In this document: positions 55,201-64,000 of the stretch, in pieces | Layout of the letters: every line of letters starts with the position of its first letter | Numbering within the stretch: position 1 is the first letter of the stretch | Assembly (NCBI GenBank): GCA_007115705.1 | Contig: QXEO01000879.1 | Coordinates: 1,054,001 to 1,118,000 of the forward strand | From: Dactylis glomerata | Taxonomy: Eukaryota; Streptophyta; Magnoliopsida; Poales; Poaceae | DNA length: 64,000 nucleotides | Reading direction: 5' to 3' | Made by a program: the position numbers and the translations under genes | Notes under the pieces: model-generated | The model's input: only the letters and a program-made list of their open reading frames with translations | Told to the model about the DNA's origin: nothing | Database searches by the model: none

Positions 55201-55642
55201 CAAATCTAGCCCAGAGATCCACCAGCCGAATAGCATGTAGCTAGTTCTTTCACAACTGCCACCAAATATGTGTCATTTTCCAGTACATCATTGTACTGAC
55301 CCCCATTCATGGGGCTGCATAATCAAATGTGCAGGTTCGTCTGATGAGGAGTGAAGTGTTAGGATCTCGAGTCTACATACCAACATGACTGCCTGTGGCG
55401 CATGCTGAAGATGGAGGCTCGCTACTATTCTAGTTCCGTTGTGCTTAAGTTGAACTCTGTTTTCCTTGTCGGTCTATGAGACTAAAGATTTGTAATAATT
55501 TGTGAGACTTATGTATCTGGATCTGCGTGTAATCTTGATACTATGCGATGATTACTATATTTTGTTCTGTGGTGCTATCATTGATCCAGGGAATAGCACA
55601 TAACACAGGTGTTCCACCTTAATCCAAAGGTGGGGCGTCACA
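52247..55642 (+). repeat. D 3' LTR (3,396 bp)
   Basis: Full-length match to the 5' LTR with scattered substitutions. It is 14 bp longer, mainly from extra CATACATG units at 54161-54182. TATA box at 52943-52949. Confidence 0.93.
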
Positions 55643-55647
55643 GAAAG

Positions 55648-56892
55648 TTTTGGTCTTGTAGCTTTTCTAGTAGAAGATGCATGAATAGGTGCTTTTATGT
55701 TTTTCTTATCTTTAACTTGCTAGTTTTTATGCTAAGTTTTTGTCTAGCTTGCTTAGCTTTGCATCTCCTAGTAGAATTGCTGCTGCTATAGGACTTTGCT
55801 TTTACACTTGTTGTGGGAAGGGTTAACACATATTTTTGGCTAAGTGTTGAAAACCTTGTTTTGCAAAAAAACTAAGAAAACAACTAAGTTAATGAACCAC
55901 CTGGGTGGAAGTGGCTTTGATTGGTTTATGTTGAGTGGTTCCCTGGGGTCATGTTGTTGAACCTCTGAACCACCAGGTGTATCTCACTTGTGGACGGCCA
56001 CCCAAGAGCAAAGAGATTGGAGACGTTCAAGTCATGAAGCTTCCAGTGCAACCACATGACATATGGGCTCTGTCTTGGTCAACTAAGCTGCAAGAACTCA
56101 AGCCAGGCGGACAGAGGGTGGTAGATGATGGTAGGAGGGAGCGCGTCCGTTTGGTCTGAGGGAATGCTTCTGAAAGGCCTCGTCTTAGTTTTCACTTGGC
56201 CATTTGAGGCAATATGAGTCTCATGGCAAAACGGGTTAACTAAGTCTTGTGGGAAAAGTGCACCACCTCTGCAGAGTGTTTAGAACTAAGTACTTAGTCG
56301 TGTCCCCGGTTACGGACAATTTTGAGTGACATGATGTTGAAGCTGTTCAAGAATCTCCTCACCCCAATTTCTCTAAGTTAAAACTTGATGGGTGAACTTG
56401 GGAAATAAAAGGTCCTTCTGGACAAATTTTTGCTAAGGAAAATTTGAGTTTTACAAAGATAGGGAAAAAAACTTGCTTTTGCTAAGTTAAACTCCACCCG
56501 GCCAAAAGCATATACGTGTAGGTGCCATTGAGTCCACCAAAGTGAAATTTGCCAATACATTCAACGTTTTGACCCTCCGTGGCTGCAACGTATCATGTTG
56601 CAGGTGGCTACTATGAAGATTGAAGATTGCTGCGCTACGGTCACGAGTCTTCGTCCAACACATCTGCCTGCGGAGCTTGAAGAAAAGAAGACTTGTAGTT
56701 TATTTTACTTAGTCATTTTTTTAGAGTTGTAATAAGTTTGTGGCTTTGTGCCTTATTGAGTTGTAAAAGACTATGTTATTTATGGATCAAGTGTTGTAAT
56801 AAAGACCTTTGTATTCTTGATATTTCATCTTGTAACTGTGTGTGCTAGCAGTCGATCCGGGACTAGCACAAGTAAAGCACAGGTACGCTACA
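55648..56892 (+). repeat. B 3' LTR, right part
   Basis: Resumes after D and aligns with 22237-23019, except for 55869-56332, which the 5' LTR lacks. That segment resembles D's LTR (ACCTGGGTGGA... and GCTTCCAGTGCA), so it is ancestral and was lost from the 5' copy. Ends GCTACA. Confidence 0.88.
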
Positions 56893-56959
56893 CAATATAT
56901 CCAGGGACTAGCACTGAAAAGCACAGGGATCGTCATCTTTAAAAGGTGAGGTCACTACA
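56893..56959 (+). repeat. E: tail of another chromovirus-type LTR
   Basis: Reads TCCAGGGACTAGCACTGAAA ... GGTGAGGTCACTACA, resembling the LTR ends of D (ending 55642) and B. B probably inserted near the end of this LTR; the rest would lie left of the window. Confidence 0.45.
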
Positions 56960-57205
56960 CCGACCCTTTTGTAGTTCCAAGCTTGGAAACAATCCATGCT
57001 GGTCGCCTATGCATTGTGGTAGGTCTGACCTTGATTGACACAATCTACACCGGCCTCCTACCCTTAGGTAGTCCCGACCTCGATTTAACTTACCCACGTC
57101 GGTATCCTACCCTTTGGTAGTTCCAACCTCGTTAGATATACCCCACGCCGGTCGTCTACTCTTAGGTAGCCTCCGACCTTGGGCTCCCATGTTGGTCTGC
57201 TACAA
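56960..57205. repeat. Degenerate tandem repeat, about 49 bp x 5
   Basis: Units share CCGGTC-TCCTACCCTTAGGTAG and CCGACCTCG; units 3 and 4 are clearest (57066-57165). No coding potential. Origin unknown. Confidence 0.5.
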
Positions 57206-57672
57206 TCCATCATAGATCACCAGTACCATGGAATCATTAAGGAGATTACACCCTCATGTTTCTCCATGCAGGACGCCAATAGCTACGGTACGGCGCATCC
57301 GTTGATATGCGGAAGGAAGTTGGTACAGCTGACTTCTCTGTCCCATTCCAGATCTTATGGTTAACCGTTATTTACGGTGCTAGAATCACTGGCGACATTG
57401 GTTATTAATTCCTAGGTGAACTTTCTAGTTGCAGTGGGACCTCCACCAATACTCATACCATGGCCCCACTGCCCACCATCGTAGGGTAACAACCACCATG
57501 GTTGCTAACCACTAATCAAGTTGATTAAGAAAGCATAACTTTTGTATTTAAATGCAGTAGTAGTACCACAGGTATATTTGCAAGTAATTTTCTAAAAATA
57601 AACAAGATGTATGAGCAAGAGTGAACATGCCCGCAAACTACAAGGTAGTGCAGTTGGATGTGTTGGAGTGAC
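57206..57672. other. Spacer between E and F
   Basis: No ORF, repeat or known element seen. The last five bases, GTGAC (57668-57672), are the expected left TSD of F. Confidence 0.5.
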
Positions 57673-59293
57673 TGATACGTCGAAAACGTATCTATAATTT
57701 TTGATGCTCCATGCTTGTTTTACACCAATTGCTTTGTGTTTTGGTTACACTTTGTGGCATTTTTATGCATTTTTTGGAACTAACCTATTAACGAGATGCC
57801 ACAGTGCCAGTTCCTATTTTCTGTTGTTTTTGTGTTTCAGAAAAGTTACACCAGAAATATTCTCGGAATTGGACGAAACAAAAGCCAAAGTTCCTATTTA
57901 CCTGAAAGGAAGACGGAGTCCAGAGGAGAAATAGAGCCGGACCAGGAGGTGGCCGCACCATAGGGTGGCACGGGCCACCCCCTAGCCACGCCACCAGGTG
58001 GTGCGGGCCCCTTGTCCACCCCCTGACATTGCCCTTCTATCTATAAATTCCCTTTTGTCGGGAAAACCCTAAAGGATGAACACTTTTCCATGAAACATAC
58101 TACAAGCCACCGCCATCATCGTCCCGAGATTGGGAGGGTCCAAAAGCTCTTCCCGACACCCTGCCAGAGTGGAGAATCATCACCAGAGGCCTTCTTCATC
58201 ACTATGCCAGCCTCCGGAATGATGCGTGAGTAGTCTACCTTGGACTATGGGTCCATAGCAGTAGCTAGATGGTTGTCTTCTCCTCCATGTGCTTCATATC
58301 TAGATCTTGTGAGCTGCCTATCATGATCAAGATCATCATTATGTAATTCTACATGTTATGTTTGTTGGGATCCAATGAATATTGAGTACTATGTCAAGTT
58401 GATTGTTGATTTATCATGTCTATGTTATTTATGATCTTGCATGCTCTCTGTTGCTAGTAGATATCTTGGTCGAGTAGATGCTAGTGACTCTAAGAGGGAG
58501 TATTTATGCTTGATAGTGGGTTATCCCTCTAGTAATCTGGGAGAGTGACAATAACTTCTAAGGTTGTAGATGTGCTGTTGCTACTAGGGAGAAAACAACA
58601 ATCTTTTGTTCAAGGAAATTTGTATTGCTTACATTACATACTTTGCTTAAGGCGATAATCTGTTGCTTGCAACTTAATAGCCAAGGGTTATTCGGATGAT
58701 ATCCTGCAGGTAGATTATTAGTCATAGATGCAGTTGGATTACGATCTATGTATTATGTTGTAATGCCCAAGTGAATCTCATAGTGATCTTCATCACATCT
58801 ACATGCATTATTTTGCATTCTTTATTTTGTCAATTGCCCAACTGTAATTTGTTTACCCAGCATGTTATTTATCTTTATGGAGAGACACCTCTAGTGAACT
58901 GTGGACCTCGGTCCATTCTTTTACATATATTACTTTCTACTGCAAGCACCGTTTACTTTCCACAATTATTATTTCCTTACTACAAACAAATATCATCTTC
59001 CACACAATACGTTTAATCCTTTGTTATCAGCAAACGGGTGAGATTGAACACCTCACTACAAGTTGGGGCAAAGTATCTTGGTTGTGCAGGTTCCACATTG
59101 CTGCTAGCACCAACACCACGCCATCCAAGACTCAACCTGGCGTCATTGCCAAAGTCAGCTGGCAACAACCTTTGTAAGTGATTTCTTTCTCCTACTGGTC
59201 GATTAAACCTTGGTTTCATACTGAGGAGAAACTTACTGCTGTGCTCATCATACCTTCCTCTTGGGGTTTCCCAACTAGTCCTGTGAGACATCA
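57673..59293 (+). repeat. F 5' LTR (1,621 bp)
   Basis: TGATACGTCGAAAACG ... GTGAGACATCA. TATA box TATAAAT at 58042-58048. No gene. Confidence 0.85.
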
Positions 59294-59303
59294 ACAAGTT
59301 TTC

Positions 59304-59321
59304 TGGCGCCGTTGCCAGGGA
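59304..59321 (+). other. F primer binding site
   Basis: TGGCGCCGTTGCCAGGGA, 10 nt after the LTR, with the same spacing as in C. Confidence 0.7.
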
Positions 59322-59370
59322 CAAAGAGGATTTCTGCAAGGGGAGTGTCTCACTTCCAATCTTTTTTACT

Positions 59371-60084
59371 TTGTTATTGTTTTACTTAGTTAATTTACTT
59401 TATTTTTGTTTGCATCTTTTTATCAAAAATACAAAAAAAAATAGTTCCTTTTATAGTTGGTACTTTGTTACTTTACTTTTATTTCATTATGTTTATCCTA
59501 AGTATGTTTTGAAAGACTTATCAGTAGGTAGCGGTTCTATAATTGGGAAAGATAATATTGAAGAGTACTTTAATCATGTCAGTATGCACAAAGATGTTGA
59601 GGATAGATCTTTAGCAGAACTTGCTCCTAGTTATGAAATTTCTGCTGCTTATTTAGTTCACATGTTGGAGGCTAGGTTTGTTAACCTTAACCCCATGATG
59701 CAGCAAATGTTTCTTAAGCTTCATGATATCGAAGACTCTGAAAAGAAAGATTTTATTTTGGAGACTTTGCGTAAAGAATTTAGAGATGTTGTTATAGAAG
59801 CTAGGAAAGTTTTTTAGCGTTTTAATACGCTTGGCTCATGTGTAGATGTTATTGGTACAAATAGGGAGGAAGTCAAAATACCAATACCTTTCAAACTCGT
59901 AGGAATGCATGAAGCCTTGGAAAAGAATTTTGATTGGATTGTTCCTGAAAACTCTTTTGATGAAAGTAGTGAACCCAAGAGTGTTGAGAAAGGATCTTCT
60001 AAAACTTGTTTGGATAAAATACAATTCCTTGTTGAAAAGACTTCTGGTATTGATCTTGATGCTTCTTCACTCGAAAATACTTGA
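59371..60084 (+). pseudogene. F gag-like ORF with one TAG
   Basis: Open from ATG 59371 to TAG 59815-59817, then in the same frame to TGA 60082-60084. The true start is unclear, because residues 1-45 look like translated leader. The rest (D-N-I-E-E-Y-F-N-H-V ... M-M-Q-Q-M-F-L-K-L-H-D-I-E-D ... and after the stop P-I-P-F-K-L-V-G-M-H-E-A-L-E-K-N) is hydrophilic and helical, with no zinc knuckle. I call it gag-like only from position and the relation of F to C. Confidence 0.45.
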
Positions 60085-60095
60085 TTCTCACTTTA

Positions 60096-60145
60096 TGCGC
60101 CTAGCTCAAAGGTGTTAAAGAAAAGCACTCTTGGGAGATAACCCA
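60096..60145 (+). other. Conserved 50-bp block after F's ORF
   Basis: One mismatch to 28356-28405 in C; begins 11 bp after the stop. Confidence 0.75.
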
Positions 60146-62694
60146 ATGTTTTATTTTCAATACTTTTTCTTTTTGTTGAGTCTTGGACGTTATTACTACT
60201 GTAATGACCTCTCCTTATCATTTTTTTTTCATTTTTGTGCCAAGAAGAATGTCTAATTGGAGGAAGGTAAGATTTGGGGAAGTTGCTGTCCTGAAATAGA
60301 TTTCTGCGCTGTACCGTAAAAATTTGTGAAAATTACTAGAACGTTATTTTGATCTGCGATTTCTTGTGCACATGCCCCAGGTTGTTATCTAACTTTTATT
60401 AGTTTTGAACTTTTCAATTTGAGCAACAGAATACTTTCAAAAAAATATCTTTACCAGCTGTTCTGTTTTGACAGATTTCTACCACTATTTGCATTTTCCT
60501 CTTGGTCTCTTTCTTTTTGAGTTCTTTTGATCATGTAACTTTTTTAGGAGGTTGCTACAGTTTTTTATGTGTTAATATATGTTATAGTTGATTTGAAACT
60601 GAACCAAGAGTGGATTTACTATCTTGCATAAACTAATGTTGCTAATGAGAATTGTGTGAACTTTTGTATGAAGGAAGTTTTCAAGTGTAGGGAAAGGAGA
60701 ATGATCAAATGAGATGAAGTATGGATAAAAGCTCAAGCTTGGGGATTCTCATGTCACCCCAAGAAATATCCAAGAAGTACAAGCGTCAAAGCTTGGGGAT
60801 GCCCCATAGCATCCCTTCTTCATCAACAAAAATATCAGGTCATCTTTCAAGACACTATTTTTTTATTGCTTCATATGCTATGTGTTTTTCTTGGAGCATC
60901 TTTTTGCTTTCAGTTTTATTTTGTATTGTTTGCTTCAATAAATGGTTGGACCCCAACATGTTTCTTTTAGAGAATACACACTCCATTTTCATTGCCAAGA
61001 ACACTCTAGTTTACACTCTTGTCGCTCAACTAGTGTTCTCTTTTTCTAGTACTGCATTTAGCTTTTATTTTTCGCCTTGATTTTTGTTCAGAACTTGTTA
61101 GTTCTTTGTAGCTAGGTGTGTTTAGACATCTGGTCTTTGTTGGTTTTCATCTTTGGGAGTTGTTTCAAAAAGGTTGATTGGTGTTGGAAAAGAGTAAACC
61201 GTTTTATGCTTATAGTGATGCAAAAAGGGAGCTTGTTTAGACTATTGCTTAGACTTTATCATGTCATGATTGATATTATTTTGATTATATGCTTATTAGT
61301 TATTGTTGTATCATGACTTGTCTCAAATAACTGAGAGTGCTTAATGTGCCTTTGAAAGAATCATGCGTTGTTTTTATCTTATAGAAGCATATTTTTGTGG
61401 TATTCTCCTTTGATGCTTTATTTGGGTTGACTTGGCGCATGCTACACCATGTTTGACTTTAACAAGTTGACTCAAGCCTCTATGATCATTTGGTTTTTGA
61501 CTTGTGATACCACTTTATGCTTTGGTTAATAATGTTTTGTCACTATGCATGATTATGGCCGTTATTACTCTCTTAGTTGGTCGCTCCCAGTCTTTTGCTA
61601 GCCTTCACCTGTACTGAGAGGGAATACTTCTCGTGAATCCATCTCCAAAAACCAAAGTTTTTCCAAAGAGTCCACTATAAATTCCTATGCATGGTATTTC
61701 ATACCATTCCAAGTAAATTTTCATGTGCTACCTTTCAAAAGCCTTCAAATACTTCTCATTTTGTGACACTGTGTTTAGCTCATGAGGACATAGTGGTCGG
61801 GTTTGATATCTTCCATATTGAATTAAGTACCCCTCGACTTGCATGCTTCATCTACTCATCATTAATTTTGCAAGAGAGCTAGTCAGACCATTGTAACCTC
61901 TAAAAAAAGAAAAAGGCACTTCTCCATGGTATGTGAAAGTTGGTGGGCACCCGAAGAATTCGGTTAGCCATGGTTTGTGAAAGGAAAAGTGGGGAGGAGT
62001 GCCAAATTTTATAAAAGAGCATGTATGTGCCAATTTTTCAAAGAACTCAGAACTGCTCTCAACTTGTTTAGTATGGAAGATAGCAAGAACCCCATTGCTA
62101 GTCGTTGACAAGAACAACCACCTCTCAAAACAATTTTTATCTTTGTTTTACAAATGAAAAGCTCTAGCACATGTTAAATCCCTGCTTCCCTCTGTGAAGG
62201 GCCTTTCTTTTACTTTTATGTTGAGTCTTCATCTTCTACCTTTATGCACCGATTAAGAGAGCATAGTTGTCATTCTGAGTATAATGTGCATAGTCCCGAA
62301 ATTTATTATTGATTGATTCATGATTATGGTATTGCTTGTTCTCAAATTATTTGTATCTAGTCACCCTCTTGAAATTTGAAGGTGTCCTATGCATTTATGT
62401 TTTGCTAATCCACGAGGGACAAGCTGAATACCACTTTGCTATGTTTTCTATATGCTCAAAACAAACAAATACCTTACAATGCATTATTACTCATGATCTT
62501 TTGTTTGTGTTACTTTTCATGTTGTAACATGGATATTAAGTTCTATGGTTAGAATTATATCTCTTATGCCCATGTTTAGTGTACTTTGATCTCAGCATGC
62601 AATGCTTTACGTTAAGTTGATCAAGATTGTGTTGGTGCATGTCACCTAAAAAAATTATTGTTTTGTTAACACTTACCTACTCGAGAATGAGCAG
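60146..62694 (+). other. F internal non-coding region
   Basis: Aligns in blocks with C's interior. PPT-like AAGCTTGGGGAT(G) motifs lie at 60735-60748 and 60789-60804. No recognisable ORF. Confidence 0.65.
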
Positions 62695-62714
62695 GAGTTA
62701 AGCTTGAGGATGCT
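62695..62714 (+). other. F polypurine tract region
   Basis: AGTTAAGCTTGAGGATGCT, directly before the 3' LTR. Confidence 0.6.
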
Positions 62715-63918
62715 TGATACGTTGCAAACGTATTTATAATTTTTTATGCTCCATGCTTGTTTTACACCAATTGCTTTGTGTTTTGTTTACACTTCATGGC
62801 ATTTTTATGCATTTTCTAGAACTAACCTATTAACGAGATACCATAGTGCTAGTACCTGTTTTCTGCTATTTTTGTGTTTCAGAAAAGTTACACAGGAAGT
62901 ATTCTTGGAATTGGACGAAACAAAAGCCAAAGTTCCTATTTACCTCAATGGAAGACGGAGACCAGAGTAGAGACGGAGCCGGACTAGGAGGAGGCTGCAC
63001 CACAGGGTGGCGCGGGCCTCCCCTGGCCACGCCACCAGGTGGTGTGGGCCCCTGGTCCACCTCCTGACATCGCCCTTCCGCCTATAAATTCCCTTCATCG
63101 GGAAAACCCTAAAGGATGAACACTTTTCCATGAAACATACTACAAGCCGCCGCCATCGTCATTCCGAGATCAGGAGGGTCCAGAAGCTCTTCCCGGCACC
63201 CTACCGGAGAGGGGAATCATCACCGGAGGCCTTCTTCATCACCATGCCAGCCTCCGGAGTGATGTGTGAGTAGTCTACCTTAGACTACGGGTCCATAGCA
63301 GTAGCTAGATGGTTGTCTTCTCCTCCATGTGCTTCATGTCTAGATCTTGTGAGCTGCCTATCATGATTAAGATCATCATTATATAATTCTACATGTTGTG
63401 TTTGTTGGGATCCGATGAATATTGAGTACTATGTCAAGTGGATTGTTGATTTATCATGTCTATGTTATTTATGATCTTGCATGCTCTCCGTTGCTAGTAG
63501 ATATCTTGGCCGAGTAGATGCTAGTGACTCGAAGAGGGAGTATTTATGCTCAATAGTGGGTTCATGCCTCTAGTAATCTGGGAGAGTGACAATAACTTCT
63601 AAGGTTGTAGATGTGATGTTGCTACTAGGGAGAAAACAACAATCTTTTGTTCAAGAACATTTGTATTGTTTATATTACACACTTTGCTTAAGGCGATAAT
63701 CTGTTGCTTGCAACTTAATACCCAAAGGTTGTTCGGATGATATCCCGCGGGTGGATTATTAGTCATAGATGCAGTTGAATTATGTTCTATGTATTATGTT
63801 GTAATGCCCAAGTGAATCTCATAGTGATCTTCATGACATGTACATGCATTCTTTATTTTCTCAATTGCCCAACTGTAATTTGTTTACCCAGCATATTATT
63901 TATCTTTATGGAGAGATA
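62715..63918 (+). repeat. F 3' LTR, left part
   Basis: TGATACGTTGCAAACG onward aligns with 57673-58890. TATA box at 63083-63089. Broken by G after GGAGAGATA. Confidence 0.85.
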
Positions 63919-64000
63919 TGATACGTCTCCGACGTATCCATAATTTTTGATGCTCCATGCTTGTTTTTACACCATTTGCCTACTGTTTCGTTACACTTCG
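63919..64000 (+). mobile_element. G: start of another TGATACGTCTCC-type LTR
   Basis: TGATACGTCTCCGACGTATC begins inside F's 3' LTR and resembles C's LTR start. The left flank AGATA (63914-63918) is the expected TSD. The rest lies outside the window. Confidence 0.75.

Larger units (their letters stand above)
42989..55642 (+). mobile_element. D: full-length Ty3/gypsy chromovirus (12,654 bp)
   Basis: Two LTRs, PBS, ORF0, gag-pol with chromodomain, and PPT, in that order, flanked by TSD GAAAG (42984-42988, 55643-55647). The empty site is visible in B's 5' LTR at 22232. The C-terminal chromodomain after integrase defines a chromovirus; the Tekay/Del-like assignment is inference from the long LTRs and ORF0. 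Disruptions: TGA 47786-47788; TAG 48707-48709, 49709-49711, 50309-50311 and 51723-51725; a frameshift at about 50655-50690. Everything else is open, so damage is mild. Confidence 0.95.
21340..56892 (+). mobile_element. B: chromovirus-type Ty3/gypsy element, pol mostly deleted, host of A2, C and D
   Basis: Pieces in order: 5' LTR part (21340-23019; the rest lies left of A2 outside the window), PBS, ORF0, gag codons 1-6, [C], rest of gag, protease tail, chromodomain tail, PPT and 3' LTR (41189-42988 and 55648-56892, split by D). Between the protease/RT junction and the chromodomain about 2.7 kb present in D is absent, so RT, RNase H and most of integrase are missing. B is therefore non-autonomous. 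It is related to D but distinct. Its right end joins what looks like another LTR tail (E). Confidence 0.85.
57673..64000 (+). mobile_element. F: gag-only LTR element related to C, right end interrupted by G
   Basis: 5' LTR 57673-59293, PBS, one gag-like ORF, a non-coding interior with blocks shared with C, PPT, and a 3' LTR starting at 62715 and broken at 63918. No protease or pol domain. It is shorter than C inside (about 3.4 kb) and its protein shows little resemblance to C's, although the non-coding parts align. Confidence 0.85.

Overview
The window is a stack of nested transposable elements from a large grass genome. Pooideae, probably Triticeae, is my inference from the LTR termini (TGATACGTCTC...), the very long chromovirus LTRs, the CACTA elements and the Helitron ends. 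I found no host gene, rRNA gene, CRISPR array or prokaryotic feature.

Nesting, outermost first, read from LTR termini, terminal inverted repeats, target-site duplications (TSDs) and empty sites. E: only an LTR tail is seen (56893-56959). B: a chromovirus derivative without most of pol, from beyond the left edge to 56892, inserted in E. B carries three insertions. (1) A2, a minus-strand Ty3/gypsy element (6568-21339), sits in B's 5' LTR. A2 is broken in its reverse transcriptase by A1 (minus-strand gypsy, 1-6567, running off the left edge) and in its protease by CACTA-1 (7433-17214). CACTA-1 holds Helitron A (9032-11471), a MITE-like and a SINE-like insertion. (2) C, a gag-only LTR element (24278-40594, TSD TCGCG), sits in codon 6 of B's gag. 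C carries Helitron C (28484-30227) and CACTA-2 (32852-39005, TSD TTT), and CACTA-2 carries Helitron B (35177-37616). (3) D, a full-length chromodomain gypsy element (42989-55642, TSD GAAAG), sits in B's 3' LTR. Right of E lie a short degenerate tandem repeat, then F (57673 onward), a relative of C, whose 3' LTR is interrupted at 63919 by G.

Coding content. A1 and A2 encode gag-PR-RT(-RNase H-INT) of a Tat-like lineage. D encodes an extra coiled-coil ORF0, then gag-PR-RT-RNase H-INT-chromodomain, interrupted by four TAG stops, one TGA and one frameshift. B keeps an intact ORF0 but has lost most of pol. C and F encode only a gag-like protein; C adds a zinc knuckle and a long acidic tail. CACTA-1 encodes a four-exon gene (Ptta/En-Spm-type N-terminal region, degenerate Ulp1-like C-terminal region) and a small broken gene for an RNase H1 N-terminal-like domain with a hydrophobic tail.

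Observations most worth following: an exact 17-base internal copy of the 3' polypurine tract at the midpoint of D's internal region, also present in B (central PPT candidate); the small hybrid-binding-domain gene in CACTA-1; an amber codon at the same protease/RT junction site in A1 and A2; a splice-acceptor-like sequence touching the gag AUG in B and D; a strong excess of TAG among in-frame stops; and two Helitron copies that differ at about seven positions in 2,440.
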